Source: Neoarius graeffei (lineage: Eukaryota > Chordata > Actinopteri > Siluriformes > Ariidae). Taken from it: a DNA stretch of 64,000 bases. Location: contig NC_083582.1 in the NCBI RefSeq assembly GCF_027579695.1, forward strand, positions 33,559,464 to 33,623,463. Reading direction: 5' to 3'. Positions 10,075 to 22,040 of this stretch are shown in pieces. The number at the start of each line of letters is the position of its first letter. The stretch's first letter is position 1. The position numbers were made by a program, and so were the translations under genes. The notes under the pieces were generated by a model that was not told the DNA's origin, made no database searches, and saw only the letters and a program-made list of their open reading frames with translations.

Positions 10075-12043
10075 ATGGCACGAACAAAGGAGATTTCTGA
10101 GGACCTAGAAAAAGCATTGTTGATGCTCATCAGGCTGGAAAAGGTTACAAAACCATCTCTAAAGAGTTTGGACTCCACCAATCCACAGTCAGACAGATTG
10201 TGTACAAATGGAGGAAATTCAAGACCATTGTTACCCTCCCCAGGAGTGGTCGACCAACAAAGATCACTCCAAGAGCAAGGTATGTAACAGTTGGCGAAGT
10301 CACAAAAGACCCCAGGGTAACTTCTTAGCAACTGAAGGCCTCTCTCACATTGGCTAATGTTAATGTTCATGAGTCCACCATCAGGAGAAGGGACATTCCA
10401 CCGAATGGGTGCCATTTGCTTGTTGTACCACTCCCAAATTAAACTTAATTTGTTATATCTTTTCAACACTGATTATAATAACACACATATTTAACTATTC
10501 AAAATGTGTATTGGTCAACCTCAGGCTACATTATTTATTTTTTTTCCAAGGTTTGGAAGTCAAAGATGGCTGCATACTCTTTATATAAGTAACAGGACTG
10601 AGTTTTTAGCCTAGGATTAGCTAATACATGGAATTAAGCCACATGGCATCATCGCTAATAGCATCACCACACTTAGCACATTCTAGTGATTTACCAAAAA
10701 TCTGTATTTTTAAAATAAACAAATATCATCTAAGAAATAATTTAAGTAACAGGATAGTATGTTGACACTGACCTTATCAAAGTTTTAAAAAAAAATCATC
10801 AAATATACAGAAAAGTAAATGAGAGAACTAACTTTTGGTCTTCCCATGGCCTTCAGAAGACACAACTGATGTAACTTCCTGTTGAGCATGTGATTTATGG
10901 AATGTTCCAAATTTGTCAGATGGGGTAATATGTTTGGGTAACAGGACTGAGTGAAAACCCAGGGACATGACTAAAATGTGTAATTTAACTAAGATACTGT
11001 GGATTTCTTATGAAAAAATATATTTAAACCATGGATAGGATATGGAGTCACACAACAGTGCAAAAGAAATACTGTTTCTGAAGGATTTTAATCATAATAT
11101 TTCATAGTTAAGTACAAAGTTAGAGTGCGGGGACAGGTAACACATGCTGTTTTTCAGTGTTTTAGGTAGTTTTTATTAATCCTTACAATTATATATCTTA
11201 AATTTGAAATCAGATCAATGTGCAGGACATTCTGCGTAATAAGGAAATGTATTTTAAAGTACATTTTTATGTGCATTTATACATATAATTTTCTAGGGAT
11301 GGAAATGGTACCCATTCATTGGAATGGCTCAGAACACGGAACAACAATGGTGTGCATGGCAGGGTTGCAAGGAGAAAGCCACTGCTCTCCAAAAAGAACA
11401 TTGCTGCTCATCTGCAGTTTGCTAATGATCATGTGGACAAGCCAGAAGGCTATTGGAAAAATGTTTTGTAGATGGATGAGACAAAAATAGAACTTTTTGG
11501 TTTAAATGAGAAGTGTTTATGTTTAGAGAAAGGAAAACACTGTATTCCAGCATAAGAACCTTATCCCATCTGTGAAACATGGTGGTGGTAGTATCATGGT
11601 TTGGGCCTGTTTTTCCTGCATCTGGGCCAGGATGGCTTGCCATCATTGATGGAACAATGAATTTTGAATTATACCAGCGAATTCTAAAGGAAAATGTCAG
11701 GACATCTGTCCATGAACTGAATCTCAAGAGGAAGTGGGTCATGCAGCAAGACAACGACCCTAAGCACACAAGTCGTTCTACCAAAGAATGGTTAAAGAAG
11801 AATAAAGTTAATGTTTTGGAATGGCCAAGTCAAAGTCCTGACCTTAATCCAATCGAAATGTTGTGGAAGGACCTGAAGCGAGCAGTTCATGTGAGGAAAC
11901 CCACCAACATCCCAGAGTTGAAGCTGTTCTGTATGGGGGAATGGGCTAAAATTCCTCCAAGCCGGTGTGCAGGACTGATCAACAGTTACCAGAAACATTT
12001 AGTTGCAGTTATTGCTGCACAAGGGGGTCACACCAGATACTGA
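10075..12043 (+). pseudogene. Broken Tc1-like transposase (second family)
   Basis: The start MARTKEISEDL at 10075 is followed at once by a frameshift; the N-terminal DNA-binding region can be followed in other frames to 10389. After the 941-bp insertion the protein resumes near 11340 and continues to GGHTRY and TGA at 12041-12043. The C-terminal half shows VMQQDNDPKH (second catalytic D) and SQSPDLNPIEMLW (catalytic E). The first D region reads VLWMDETKI near 11460 with further shifts and a stop near 11550. It is not functional. The best continuous part is 11579-12043. Confidence 0.9.
10390..11330. mobile_element. Non-autonomous DNA element with 4-bp duplication
   Basis: The block begins GGGACATTCCACCGAATGGGTGCCATTT and ends, in inverted form, GAGCCATTCCAATGAATGGGTACCATTT, giving about 28-bp imperfect terminal inverted repeats. 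It is flanked by AGAA (10386-10389 and 11331-11334). Removing it restores the Tc1 sequence ATCAGGAGAACAC. The interior has repeated GTAACAGGACTGAGT motifs and no long frame. The superfamily is not identified. Confidence 0.75.
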
Positions 12044-12336
12044 AAGCAAAGGTTCACATACTTTTGCCACTCACAGATATTTAATATTGGATCATTTCTC
12101 TCAATAAATAAATGGCCAAGTATAATATTTTTGTCTCATTTGTTTAACTGGGTTCTCTTTATCTACTTTTAGGACTTGTGTGAAAATCTGATGATGTTTG
12201 AGGTCATATTTATGCAGAAATATAGAAAATTCCAAAGGGTTCACAAACTTTCAAGCACCACTGTAGTCAGCTGGGATAGGCTCCAGCTTGCTTGTGATCC
12301 TGCACAGGATAAGCAGTTATGGAAAGTGGATGGATG

Positions 12337-13080
12337 TCTTGAAACTTTTTGTCTCTTTCGCACAAACTTTTCAGAAAATGAAAATAACTTGTGCTTTATC
12401 GTTTTATAATATATATAGTATCAAATCATTAAAAATAGCAGGGCGCTTGGAAAATTTTGACAGACATATATGAATAGTTTTGCTTCAACAATGATAGTCA
12501 TTTCACAAAAATGAATTTTAAACATGTGACATTCATTCATCAAAAGAAAGTTATTAACTTTCCACCTGACACATTTATCTAGAAGGTTAAATCCACACAA
12601 ATGCTTCTGTCAACAAACAAGGAAGTGTTTTTTCTTTTTTTTTAGAAAGAATACAGTAAGTAGATTGTTTGAAGTTTCCAGGAAAGTCTTGTAGAGCAAT
12701 GGAGTCAACTGAGATCACACTGACGTCTGGTGTTTTTGAGCAACACGATGTGTCTGGAGGACAACAGAATAATGAGTGCCAATAAATATAAAACTATTTT
12801 CATACGTTATACTGTACCATTTGGGAAATGACTATCTTACTACGAAATAACCTCAAAAACTGGTTTGGTGATTTTAAAGGAAGCACCCATGAGCCCATAT
12901 CTGGTCACTATCTGTTCTTTAAAATGCCTTCGAGTCGTGTTACAACTAAATAACTAATGAAATGATTTGTCCTAACAAGGGGATTAGTGAATTTGTTCTC
13001 ATTAAGATGACTGTGATGGCTGATAGATAAGCACATAAAGAAAGGCTCTTTCCTGTGAGGATTGATCAATTCGCACACAC

Positions 13081-13132
<52 letters not shown>

Positions 13133-13772
13133 GATACTGGCACTGAGCCCATATGACAGAGGAGATAGCTGAACGATGGATCACTGAGAGAAGGCTAACA
13201 CAAAGACTGCAGCAGATGAGTCGAGGACCTGGCCTGAGGGCTCACTCCCTTGGGTAAAAGGAAATACTGCAAACTTGTCCATTCTCTCATTGTTCCATTA
13301 AACATCCCCCCTTTATAGACACACGCTCCCTCCAGCAAGTGTACATTACCTTCAGTCACATCCTCTCTCACACTCCACAGTGGCAAATCTCTGGCTTTTG
13401 TAAAAGAAAGGAAAGGGTCATTTACGCTGTTTAAGATTAAAGTTTATTGACATGTTCATGACCTATAATTTCCAGAATTTGCTCCCTTCCTTCAACATGC
13501 CTGAATACTAATTACAATTGTGTTTAAAAACAATAGCAGTGCATTAGAAGAAGTGAATAAAGTGAATTATTTTACTTACAGGACACTTTTTCAATGGAAT
13601 AAAAACATGTTTTATTCCCTTCTAGCAGGTTTCATTCATTTGTTTTGATACCATGCAATATTGTTTGCATATCGCTTATCCTATATGTATTATGTCACTC
13701 TACCCAATGGATAATGAGCATTAAATATGGTTTGCGATATTGCATGGTTGGCAAGACAACATAACGTCACAC
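12337..13772. other. No gene recognised; CA microsatellite
   Basis: AT-rich sequence. A (CA)n tract fills 13077-13131 and produces repetitive valine-cysteine frames on the minus strand, which are not genes. Confidence 0.4.
13077..13131. repeat. (CA)n microsatellite
   Basis: About 26 uninterrupted CA units. Confidence 0.97.
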
Positions 13773-13782
13773 GTTAGAGCTG

Positions 13783-14277
13783 ATGCGAATATTCAATGAG
13801 AGTTTTCTGCTGCGCATGTGCAGAAGCATTTCTTTGTTTGCTGGGAAAGATAAAGATGCATTGAACACCCAAAAGGCTACCAAAACTTCATTAGATATTC
13901 TTCATGCATATTTACAAGAGAGAAACATACCAATGGATATTGAAAAACTGGAAAAGAGATACGTCGGAGAGGTAAAACTTCCACACTAGCAAGCAACTGT
14001 GACAATTTGTTAACAAACATGGCCGCCAGGTTTGCTTCATTAAAAACAGAAGATTTTGAGAGAATTTTGAAAGTGAAAGATTCATTGAACTCCCGAAAGG
14101 CTACTAGAACTTAATTAGGTATTCTTCATGCATATTTACAAGAGAAAAACATGCCAAATTATATCGAAAAACTGGAAAAGAGAGCAGTAGCTGAAATATT
14201 GTCAAAGTTCTACTTGGAGGTGAGAAAAAGTAACGGAGACTTGAATTACATTGGATCAGAATCAGCATTGGATATTA
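13783..14277 (+). pseudogene. Duplicated Crypton-like exon remnants
   Basis: Two tandem, diverged copies of one exon lie here. The first (13783-13971) reads KDALNTQKATKTSLDILHAYL and ends at a GGTAAAAC donor-like site. The second, from ATG at 14019 (MAARFASLKTEDFERIL), reads DSLNSRKATRT, a stop, then LGILHAYLQEKNMP, and ends at TTAGTAAGT (14277/14278), a good splice donor. The pattern NT(K/R)KAT..LxxFxxYL followed by FY(L/V)EVRKxNG resembles the N-terminal core-binding region of Crypton-type tyrosine recombinases and their ZMYM/QRICH1 relatives. Family assignment is from memory of the motif, so it is tentative. Both copies look dead. Confidence 0.4.
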
Positions 14278-14356
14278 GTAAGTATCCCCCCTGTTCTTAA
14301 CTTTTTGTAAAATCTGTAATTGTTCCATCGAATGTGTATGTATGTATGTATAATAA

Positions 14357-14729
14357 TCTCTCATCTCATTATCTCTAGCCGCTTTATCCTTCTACAGGGT
14401 CGCAGGCAAGCTGGAGCCTATCCCAGCTGACTACGGGTGAAAGGCGGGGTACACCCTGGACAAGTCGCCAGGTCATCACAGGGCTGACACATAGACACAG
14501 ACAACCATTCACACTCACATTCACACCTACGGTCAATTTAGAGTCACCAGTTAACCTAACCTGCGTGTCTTTGGACTGTGGGGGAAACCGGAGCACCCAG
14601 AGGAAACCCACGCAGACACGGGGAGAACATGCAAACTCTGCACAGAAAGGCCCTCGCCGGCCGCGGGGCTCGAACCCGGACCTTCTTGCTGTGAGGCGAC
14701 AGCGCTAACCACTACACCACCGTGCCGCC
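14357..14729 (-). mobile_element. tRNA-derived SINE, full length
   Basis: Reverse orientation: tail CATCTCATTATCTCTAGCC on the left, head GGCGGCACGGTGGTGTAGTGG on the right, with the B-box region GGGTTCGAGCCCCG intact. One of the less diverged copies here. Confidence 0.92.
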
Positions 14730-14775
14730 AAAATCAGAAATCCAGTATCTCAAATTATTAGAATATTTCCTAAGA

Positions 14776-14817
14776 TCTCATTCTCATCTCATCTCATTAT
14801 CTCTAGCCGCTTTATCG
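14776..14817 (-). mobile_element. SINE tail fragment
   Basis: Only the 3' tail of the same SINE (TCTCATCTCATTATCTCTAGCCGCTTTATC) is present. Confidence 0.7.
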
Positions 14818-15120
14818 CAATTGCAAACAAACAAATAAAAAAATTCCTGATGTTCTGCCCTGATGTTATATCATATTATAAGTTATATAGGGATATTAAA
14901 CTGGCAATGTTCTGTATAATGTTTTTCACTCCCAATTCCCAGCCAGTTAATAAAAGCCCTGGGATGACTTGGCGTTTTTTATTTTTTATATATTTTTTAT
15001 TTTTATTATTATTATTTTTTAATAAGTATACATAGCAGTAGAACAGTCTGACTATTGAGAAGGTTTTTTTGTTCAGGGGACATCAGCTCAAAAAAAACTA
15101 GCAATAAGCTGCCTTACAGA
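14818..15120. other. No gene recognised
   Basis: AT-rich filler with T/A runs around 14975-15025. Confidence 0.3.
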
Positions 15121-15345
15121 GAAGGGTCCTGATGAGAGTGGTCTATTCCAAAGTGACTCCGACCCCATCCACAGGACACAACGGCTCACTGAATGGGTTG
15201 ATGAGGATGAAAATGATGTATTCTCCTGCCTTCACAGCCACCAGACCTCAACTCAATCGAACACCTGGGAGAGATTTTGGAGTGACGTGTTAGACAGCAC
15301 TCTTCACCATCATCATCATCATCATCAAAACACTGAATGAGAGAT
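15121..15345 (+). pseudogene. Tc1-like transposase C-terminal relic
   Basis: The + strand reads [15 protein letters not shown] followed by a stop and RVRQHS around 15243-15310. This is the SPDLNPIEHLWE catalytic-Glu region of a Tc1-like transposase with substitutions. An (ATC)n tract (15308-15329) replaces a serine stretch. No inverted ends remain. Confidence 0.6.
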
Positions 15346-16071
15346 TATACAACTGAATAAAATGGTGATAATTAGAATGCAATTCTTGTGTAAGAAAAGA
15401 AGTACCAGTAGTAGGGAGCATTCTATTTCTAACAATGACTGAACTGAACAAACTGTTTGTAACAAGGGCCGAGGTCTGTCGGTGAAATGAAACACCGACC
15501 ATGCCACAGGAATTTGCCAAAAAAAAAATTCAAGAGCAGAATATTCTGTTCCTCTTCAAGCTCAGATTGTTACAGTCCCCCTGGCACTAGAAATCCTCTT
15601 TTAAGCTTTTAATACCTTTGGCACATGAGATGCCTGAGGACAAGCTGATCTATTCCTACAAAAGGAAGATTTCAGACATATTTTAAAAACAACAATCTCA
15701 TTTTGATGTGCAATCAGTCTTTACATAAAGACATTTTACGGACACCCTGGCTGGATCACTGGGTGAACATGGATGCAATCACGTCAGATAGAGAACAGAC
15801 AGCGATCAATCATGACTCATCATCTCAATAGAGCCAAAAAAACTGCAGTACTGATTAAGCTCAAGGTGTTTTTTGATTTATTTATTTTTTTTAAGAGCAC
15901 AAATCTTCTCTTTGCTTTAATGATGAAGATGATTTGGGTCCTGAATTAGTCCTCACCATACGGTTCTGCTCATATAATTCAGGGAGAAGTCTGTGGATAA
16001 CTTATTTGCTACGCCGTAAGATAAGTTGACCCAAATATAAAAAGGAATAATAATAATAATAATAATAACAA
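15346..16071. other. No gene recognised
   Basis: Unique-looking AT-rich sequence with a short (AAT)n tract at 16047-16068. No exon is evident. Confidence 0.3.
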
Positions 16072-16441
16072 CTCATCTCTCATCTCATTATCTGTAGCCG
16101 CTTTATCCTGTTCTTCAGGGTCGCAGGCAAGCTGGAGCCTATCCCAGCTGACTATGGGCGAAAGGCGGGGTACACCCTGAACAAGTCGCCTGGTCATCAC
16201 AGGGCTGACACATAGACACAGACAACCATTCACACTCACATTCACACCTACGGTCAATTTAGAGTCACCAGTTAACCTAACCTGCATGTCTTTGGACTGT
16301 GGGGAAACCGGAGCACCCGGAGGAAACCCATGCGGACAACATACAAACTCCGCGCAGAAAGGCCCTTGCCGGCCACGGGGCTCGAACCCGAACCTTCTTG
16401 CTGTGAGGCGACAGCGCTAACCACTACACCACCATGCTGCC
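16072..16441 (-). mobile_element. tRNA-derived SINE, full length
   Basis: Tail CTCATCTCATTATCTGTAGCC on the left and head GGCAGCATGGTGGTGTAGTGG on the right. A short deletion removes the ACACGGGGAG part of the body near 16335. Confidence 0.9.
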
Positions 16442-17606
16442 TAATAATAACTCTATATTTAAAAAAATAATTCCACAAACAGGGAGGGAAAATACTTGAG
16501 TAAGTATATTTCATTAATATACTTAAGAATTATATTTAAGAGCCGTAGATTTCTATGTCTTCTTCAGCTGTACGTTGGAGAAACCAAGAGGAAATGAGCT
16601 AATTGTCAAGCAACTTTATACAAACAATCAAAGAAGGACTTATCCTATGCAGTAACACATCAACATTAACAGACATAAAACTAATTACACTAATGTTTGC
16701 ATTGCTAGTTGTTGTTATGGTAGGAATTAAGTATTTCATTACACGCTATTCACTACACTGGAAAATCAGTAGCACTACTAAAGGAAGCAGAATTAGTGAC
16801 TGAAGAAACATTTTAATGCACAATGTTACACTGGTTTGCTTATCGCACTGCTACACTGGCCATTAGTGTACTATGAAATAACAAAGCTAACTTGGCACCG
16901 AACGTGTAATGATTAAAAAAAATTCACAAAACAATTATTTCAGGTTCTGTTATCCAACCCACCCCCACCTGCCCAAATGAGGGATGAAAGGACTGTGGTG
17001 TGGGGAGGAGGGGTTGGAATGTGAGTCAGGGCAAAATGGAATTTGAAATATTTTGTATCGGTGCGATGCATTTTAACATCAGCGTTCGTTCCAAGTCATT
17101 ATTTATTTAATAATGAGAAAGCATTCTCCAAAGCCTTGGTGCGACATTACAAAGGTCAGAGGCAGGAGTGTACACAATCAACAACCTGCAGTGAAAAAAT
17201 TGAAGAAGACAATGTGGCAGTGCACAAAAAGTTATGCCCTGAGTTACAGAAATAAAGTAACAATGCTGTAACTCATAAATAATACTCATTCCTATGCAGT
17301 AGGGAGAGTTTTGAGGTAGGTGAGTAGCAGGCAATGTATTATTGAGGATCCTGGAAGCTTGTAGGAAGGCGCTGTTCTGGGATCTGATAGACTTGACCGG
17401 CATACTTCAGTGATTGCAGATTTACACATTTCATAATGTGGTTTTATAGAGGCAGAAAACTGACCAGACCTTTCCTTTGAGAGGCGATAGAAGGTAACCA
17501 TAGCTACAAATAATTTTTTAGGAATTCTTTTATTCCACAAGCTATTGCTTTGATGAATTTCTAACATTTTTGTATGCAACAGCAATGTATTTATTTTCAC
17601 ATATTC
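16442..17606. other. No gene recognised
   Basis: AT-rich sequence. Small open frames (60-106 codons) show no recognisable motif, no splice context and no repeat family. Confidence 0.3.
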
Positions 17607-18309
17607 ATACATGTCAACCTTTGGTCAATCAAACCTGTATAACCAACCTCCAAAATCCATATTTCCCTTATAAAATCCATATAAGATGCAAATTAAAATA
17701 ATTTACCTAAAATTTGAATGATAATTAACAATGATATATCCAAGTTACTTTTTATTCAATATTAATAACAATAAACCTTCAGAATGAATACAAAGCTCCA
17801 ATGTTCGACAAAAACACAAAGTGTCACTCTAATGTTCTGAATTGTACTCCATGACAGCTTTTTTAGCAGTCTGCACCAATACCTCACTAGGCTGCATGTC
17901 ACAGCAAGTGTCTGTGTTGATCTTGCCGGAGTGCCCATTCAGAATCTTTTCAGTCGCTAGTGAAAGTCGCTCAGGTGGAAATACGCTTTTCAAACAAAAT
18001 GTTACTTCCCGGTTGGCGGGATTCTCGCAATGCGGTGTGCGCATGATCAAAAGTGGAACGAAGTCTCATTACCACAAGATAACGCACAATTTCATAAGAC
18101 TCTTTACTGGCTGTTTGTGCTTTCTGTGGTGTACAGTACGTTTGTAAATGTTATGCGCTCTTTTATCATCGTGGGAATTGATTATAGCTCTAAATAAATA
18201 TTGAAGTTTTTTTAAAGAATCCATATAACTTTATTTGTACGCCCATATACTACGTTTATTGAATCAAATCCGTATAAAATATGGACATTCCGTATAGGTT
18301 GACATGTAT
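17607..18309 (-). mobile_element. DNA transposon remnant with inverted ends
   Basis: Left end ATACATGTCAACCT and right end AGGTTGACATGTAT are perfect 14-bp inverted repeats, with more diverged pairing inside (CCGTATA/TATACGG-type motifs). On the minus strand, 18050-17829 encodes about 70 residues (CLKSVFPPERLSLATEK.., CDMQPSEVL) that look like a degraded internal or transposase exon of unknown superfamily. No clear target duplication was found. The TACATGTCAACC end is hAT-like by general look only. Confidence 0.6.
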
Positions 18310-18382
18310 GCATATTTGCCCTTATGTCACTGCCATGTGAACCCTATTGAGCCACATGTCATATTAACTGAAGCATAGTTTT

Positions 18383-18640
18383 ACACCGGATGCCCTTCCT
18401 GCCACAACCCACCCATTTCCAGGCTTGGGAAACAACCATTCACACCTATGGACTATTTAAAGTTGAGTTAACCTAACTGCACATCTTTGGGTGAAACCAG
18501 AGCACCCACAGGAAACCCATGCAGACATGGGGAGAACATGCAAACTCCACACAGAAAGGCCCCTGCCAGCCACTGGGCTCAAACCTAGAACCTGCTTGCT
18601 GTGAGGCAACAGTGCTAACCACTACACCACCATGCTGCCC
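18383..18640 (-). mobile_element. Partial tRNA-derived SINE
   Basis: Head GGGCAGCATGGTGGTGTAGTGG at the right, body to ACAACCATTCACACC, then a different 3' segment (CCAAGCCTGGAAATGGGTGG in reverse, CCGGATGCCCTTCCTGCC on +) as in DANA-type SINEs. It sits immediately beside the Tc1-like element at 18647. Confidence 0.7.
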
Positions 18641-18646
18641 TATGTG

Positions 18647-20182
18647 CAACCCCAATTCCAAAAAAGTTGGGATGCTGTGTAAACTGTAAATAAAAACAGA
18701 ATGCGATCATTTGCAAACCATGGAAACCCTATATTTCACTGAAAATAGTACAAAGACAACATATCGAATGTTGAAACTGAGAAATTTTATTGTTTTTTGA
18801 AAAATATATGCTCATTTTGAATTTGACGGCAGCAATACGTTTCAAAAAGGTTGGGACAGGGGCATGTTTCCCACTGTGTTGCATCACCTCTACTTTTAAC
18901 AACATTCTTTAAATGTTTGGGAACTGAGGAGACCAGTTGCTGTAGTTTTGAAAGAGAAATACTGTCCCATTCTTGCCTGATATACGATTTTAGTTGCTCA
19001 ACAGTTTGGGGTCTCCTTTGCCATATTTTGCATTTCATAATGTGCCAAATGTTTTAAACGGGAGACAGATCTGGACTGCAGGCGGGCCAGTTTAGCACCC
19101 GGACTCCTTTACTACAGAGCCATGCAGTTTTAATATGCGCAGAAGGTGGTTTGGCATTGTCTTGCTGAAAGAAGGAAGGCCTTCCCTGAAAAAGATTTTG
19201 TCTGGATGGCAGCATATTGCTCTGAAACGTGTTAATGATGCCTTCCCAGATGTACAAGCTACCCATGTCATGTGCACTAATGCGCTCTCATACCATCACA
19301 GATGCTGGCTTTTGAACTGTGCACTGATAACAAGCCAGATGGTCCCTCTCCTCTTTAGCCTGGAGGACATGGTGTCCATGATTTCAAAAAAGAATTTCTA
19401 CTTTTGGTGCGTCAGACCTCGGGACAATTTTCCACTTCGCCTCAGTCCATCGTAAAAGAGCTTGGGCCCAGAGAAGGTGGCAGTGTTTCTGGATATTGTT
19501 TATATCTGGTTTTAACTTGCATTTGTGGATGCAGTAATGAACTGTTTTCACAGACAATGGTTTTCTGAAGTGTTCCTGAGCCCATACAGTGATTTCCATG
19601 ACAGACACATGTCTGCTTTTAATGCAGTGTCTCCTGAGGGTCTGAAGATCACAGGCATCCTATATCAGTTTTCAGCCTTGTTTCATGCATACAGAGATTT
19701 CTCCAGATTCTCTGAATCTTTTAATGATATTATGTACCATACATGATGTGATCCCCAAATTCTTTGCAATTTTACGTTGAGGGACGTTATTCTTAAATTG
19801 TTGCACTGTTTGCCTACACAGTCTTTCACAGAGTGGTGAACCCCTCCCCATCTTTACTTCTGAGAGACTCAGCCTCTCTGGGATGCTCTTTTTATCCCCA
19901 ATCATGTCATTGACCTGTTGCCAATTAACCAAATCACTTTTTTAGCATTACAACTTTTTCAGTCTTTTGTTGCTCCTGTCCCAACTTTTCTGAAATGTGT
20001 TGCTGACATCAAATTAAAAATGAGCATATATTTAAAAAAATAAAATAAAATTTATCAGTTTCAACATATATGTTGTCTTTGTACTATTTTCAATTAAATA
20101 TAGGGTTTCCATGAGTTGCAAATCTTCACATTGTTTTATTTATGTTTTACACAGTGTCCCAACTTTTTGGGAATTGGGGTTG
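18647..20182 (-). mobile_element. Tc1-like transposon, first family, dead
   Basis: The ends CAACCCCAATTCCAAAAAAG (left) and its inverse CCCAACTTTTTGGGAATTGGGGTTG (right, next to TA at 20183) match the element at 6679-8779. Here the transposase lies on the minus strand and there is no LTR insertion, so this copy gives the empty-site reference for the other one (ACAACATATCGAATGTTGAAAC near 18756). Length about 1.54 kb. Confidence 0.92.
18787..19932 (-). pseudogene. Tc1-like transposase pseudogene
   Basis: Collinear fragments on the minus strand cover the whole protein. They are: N-terminal helix-turn-helix (QFKNNVPQRKIAKNLGI, 19932-19672); the middle (WAQEHFRKPLSVKTVHYCIH to the first catalytic region RSDAPKVEIL, 19608-19384); the second D region as FQQDNAKPPSAH with CSPDLSPV (19266-19054); and the C-terminus (SYIRQEWDSISLSKLQQLVS, 19038-18787). 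Frameshifts separate them. The catalytic Glu after SPV and the first-D motif (WSDES here RSDAP) are damaged. Confidence 0.9.
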
Positions 20183-20388
20183 TATTTCTACTTAATGGAT
20201 GAATTTTTAATTCAGATTTTAATGCATGTCTTTCCTAATTGCTTGTTGCACTTTATAACAAGAGACTGAAGCTTCTTTCATTGTTTTTTGTTGTCTTTAC
20301 CATGAGGCCAAAAACAATTCTCTCAGAATAGACAATAAAGTTATCAGTCAATCAATCTTCGAAAGCAAAGCCCAAAATTACCACACTG

Positions 20389-22040
20389 TCAAGTCAAGTC
20401 ACGTCAAGTCAAGTCAAGTTTATTTGTATAGCACTTTTAACAATAAACATTGTCTCAAAGCAGCTTTACAGAATTTGAACGACTTAAAATATGAGCTAAT
20501 TTTATCCCTAATCTATCCCCAATGAGCATGCCTGTGGCGACGGTGGCAAGGAAAAACTCTCTCAGACGACGAGGAAGAAACTTTGAGAGAAACCAGACTC
20601 AAAAGGGAACCCATCCTCATTTGGGCAACAACAGACAACATGACTATAACATTAACAGTCCTAACATAAAATCAGCTTCGTTGATGCTATAAACCCCCCA
20701 CCGATGGAAACCTGAGCGCAAAACTGTTCACGACAACCGTAGTCCCAAAGTCAGCAAGTTAACTGCAGTCCTAAAGTCAGCAAGTCAACTGCAGTCCCCA
20801 GCCACAAAAGCACCACTGCAAGACTCAAGAGCGTCCTCCAGGCGCGACCCCCAACTGTCCACATGGGACTGCCCTCCACAGGAGCGATGCGATGAGACTC
20901 CAACCAGACACAGAGCACCAGGATGGATCAGGCAAGTCTGAGGAGCAGAAGAGGTCAGCATCTGGATCCCAGGACCGACATGTAACTCAAAGGGACAGAT
21001 TTGGGGGAGGGGGGGAACACAGGTTGTTAGGTATGCCCAGTGTCACCTGAATAAGTAGGAACAGTATACATAGTGCACTGAGTACAAGCAGGGACTCCGG
21101 CAATGAACTATGACAGCATAACTAAAAGGGGAGAGCCAGAAGGTAACACAGGCATGAGGGAGCCCCGGGACATAAAGCAGCCAGCCACTACACCGTCAAC
21201 AAACTCGAGTGAGCAAGTGAGTGGGGGACTGACAGCATCCGTACATCCCAGTTTACCAAAACACTCTGTGTCTGAGGATCCTCCAGATCTACACCTTTAC
21301 CTCATAAACACCATTAACAAAAGGCTTGACTAAACAGATATGTTTTCAGCCTAGACTTAAATGCTGAGACTGTGTCTGATTCCCGAACACTACTTGGAAG
21401 GCTGTTACATAACTGTGAGGCTTTGTAAGAAAAGGCTCTGCCCCCTGATGTAGCCTTCACTATACGAGGTACCAGCAGATAGCCTGCACCTTTTGATCTA
21501 AGTAGGCGTGGTGGGTCATAAAGGACCAGAAGTTCACTCAGGTCCTGTGGTGCGAGACCATTCAGTGCTTTAAAGGTCAATAGTACTTTATAATCAATAC
21601 GAAATTTGATTGGGAGCCAATGCAGTGTGGATATGATAGGGGTGATGTGGTCATATTTTCTAGTTCTAATAAGGACTTGCTGCTGCATTTTGAACTAACT
21701 GGAGCTTGTTTATGCACTGATTGAAACATCCAGACAGTAAGGCATTACAATAATCCAAGGTGAAGGTAACAAAAGCATGAACTAGTTTTTCCGCATCATG
21801 TAGTGACATTAAATTTCTTATCTTAGCAATATTTCTGAGATGAAAGAAAGCTATCCGGGTAATGTTATCAATGTGAGTTTCAAATGAAAGACTGGGGTCA
21901 ATAATCACTCCGAGGTCTTTTACTGCTGCATGTGAAGAAACAGAAAGGTCATCCAGAGTTACTGTGTAATCAGAAAACTTACTTCTAGCTGCATGTACGG
22001 TATAACACTGTTGGATATGATCACGAGTCATACCTATCCT
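20389..22040 (-). mobile_element. 5'-truncated L2-type LINE
   Basis: The 3' end on the left is a (TCAAG)n-like tail, followed inward by TTTATTTGTATAGCACTTTTAAC and about 0.9 kb of 3' untranslated region. The C-terminal part of ORF2 follows: 21688-21314 (HITPIISTLHWLPIKFRIDYK.., PSSVRESDTVSAFKSRLKTYLF) and, across a frameshift, 22040-21666 (VKDLGVIIDPSLSFETHIDNI, VHAFVTFTLDYCNALLSG). The catalytic reverse-transcriptase boxes are missing, so it is a truncated dead copy. Confidence 0.85.

Larger units (their letters stand above)
9792..12263 (+). mobile_element. Tc1-like transposon, second family
   Basis: The left end CAGTAGTGCTTGAAAGTTTG matches the inverted right end CAAACTTTCAAGCACCACTG, each next to TA (9790-9791 and 12264-12265). 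The inner ends share TCTATATTTCTGCATAAATATGAC and a TTTTTGTCTCATTTGTTTAACTGG segment. A 941-bp foreign element occupies 10390-11330. The transposase gene it carries is broken. The same family occurs at 23695-24900. Confidence 0.93.
8968..12336 (+). mobile_element. SINE broken into three pieces by two insertions
   Basis: The head (GGGTGGCACAGTGGTGTAGTGG through TTTGAGCC, 8968-9036), body (TAGTGGCTGACAGGGGCC through CCGCCTCTCACTCA, about 9606-9789) and tail (GTCAGCTGGGATAGGCTCC through GTGGATGGATG, 12266-12336) are collinear parts of one SINE. The second break is the Tc1-like element at 9792-12263, with TA on both sides. The first break is a 560-bp stretch of uncertain nature. Confidence 0.7.

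Noticed and set aside
12908-13184. Valine/cysteine repeat frames
   Set aside because: Produced by the (CA)n microsatellite.
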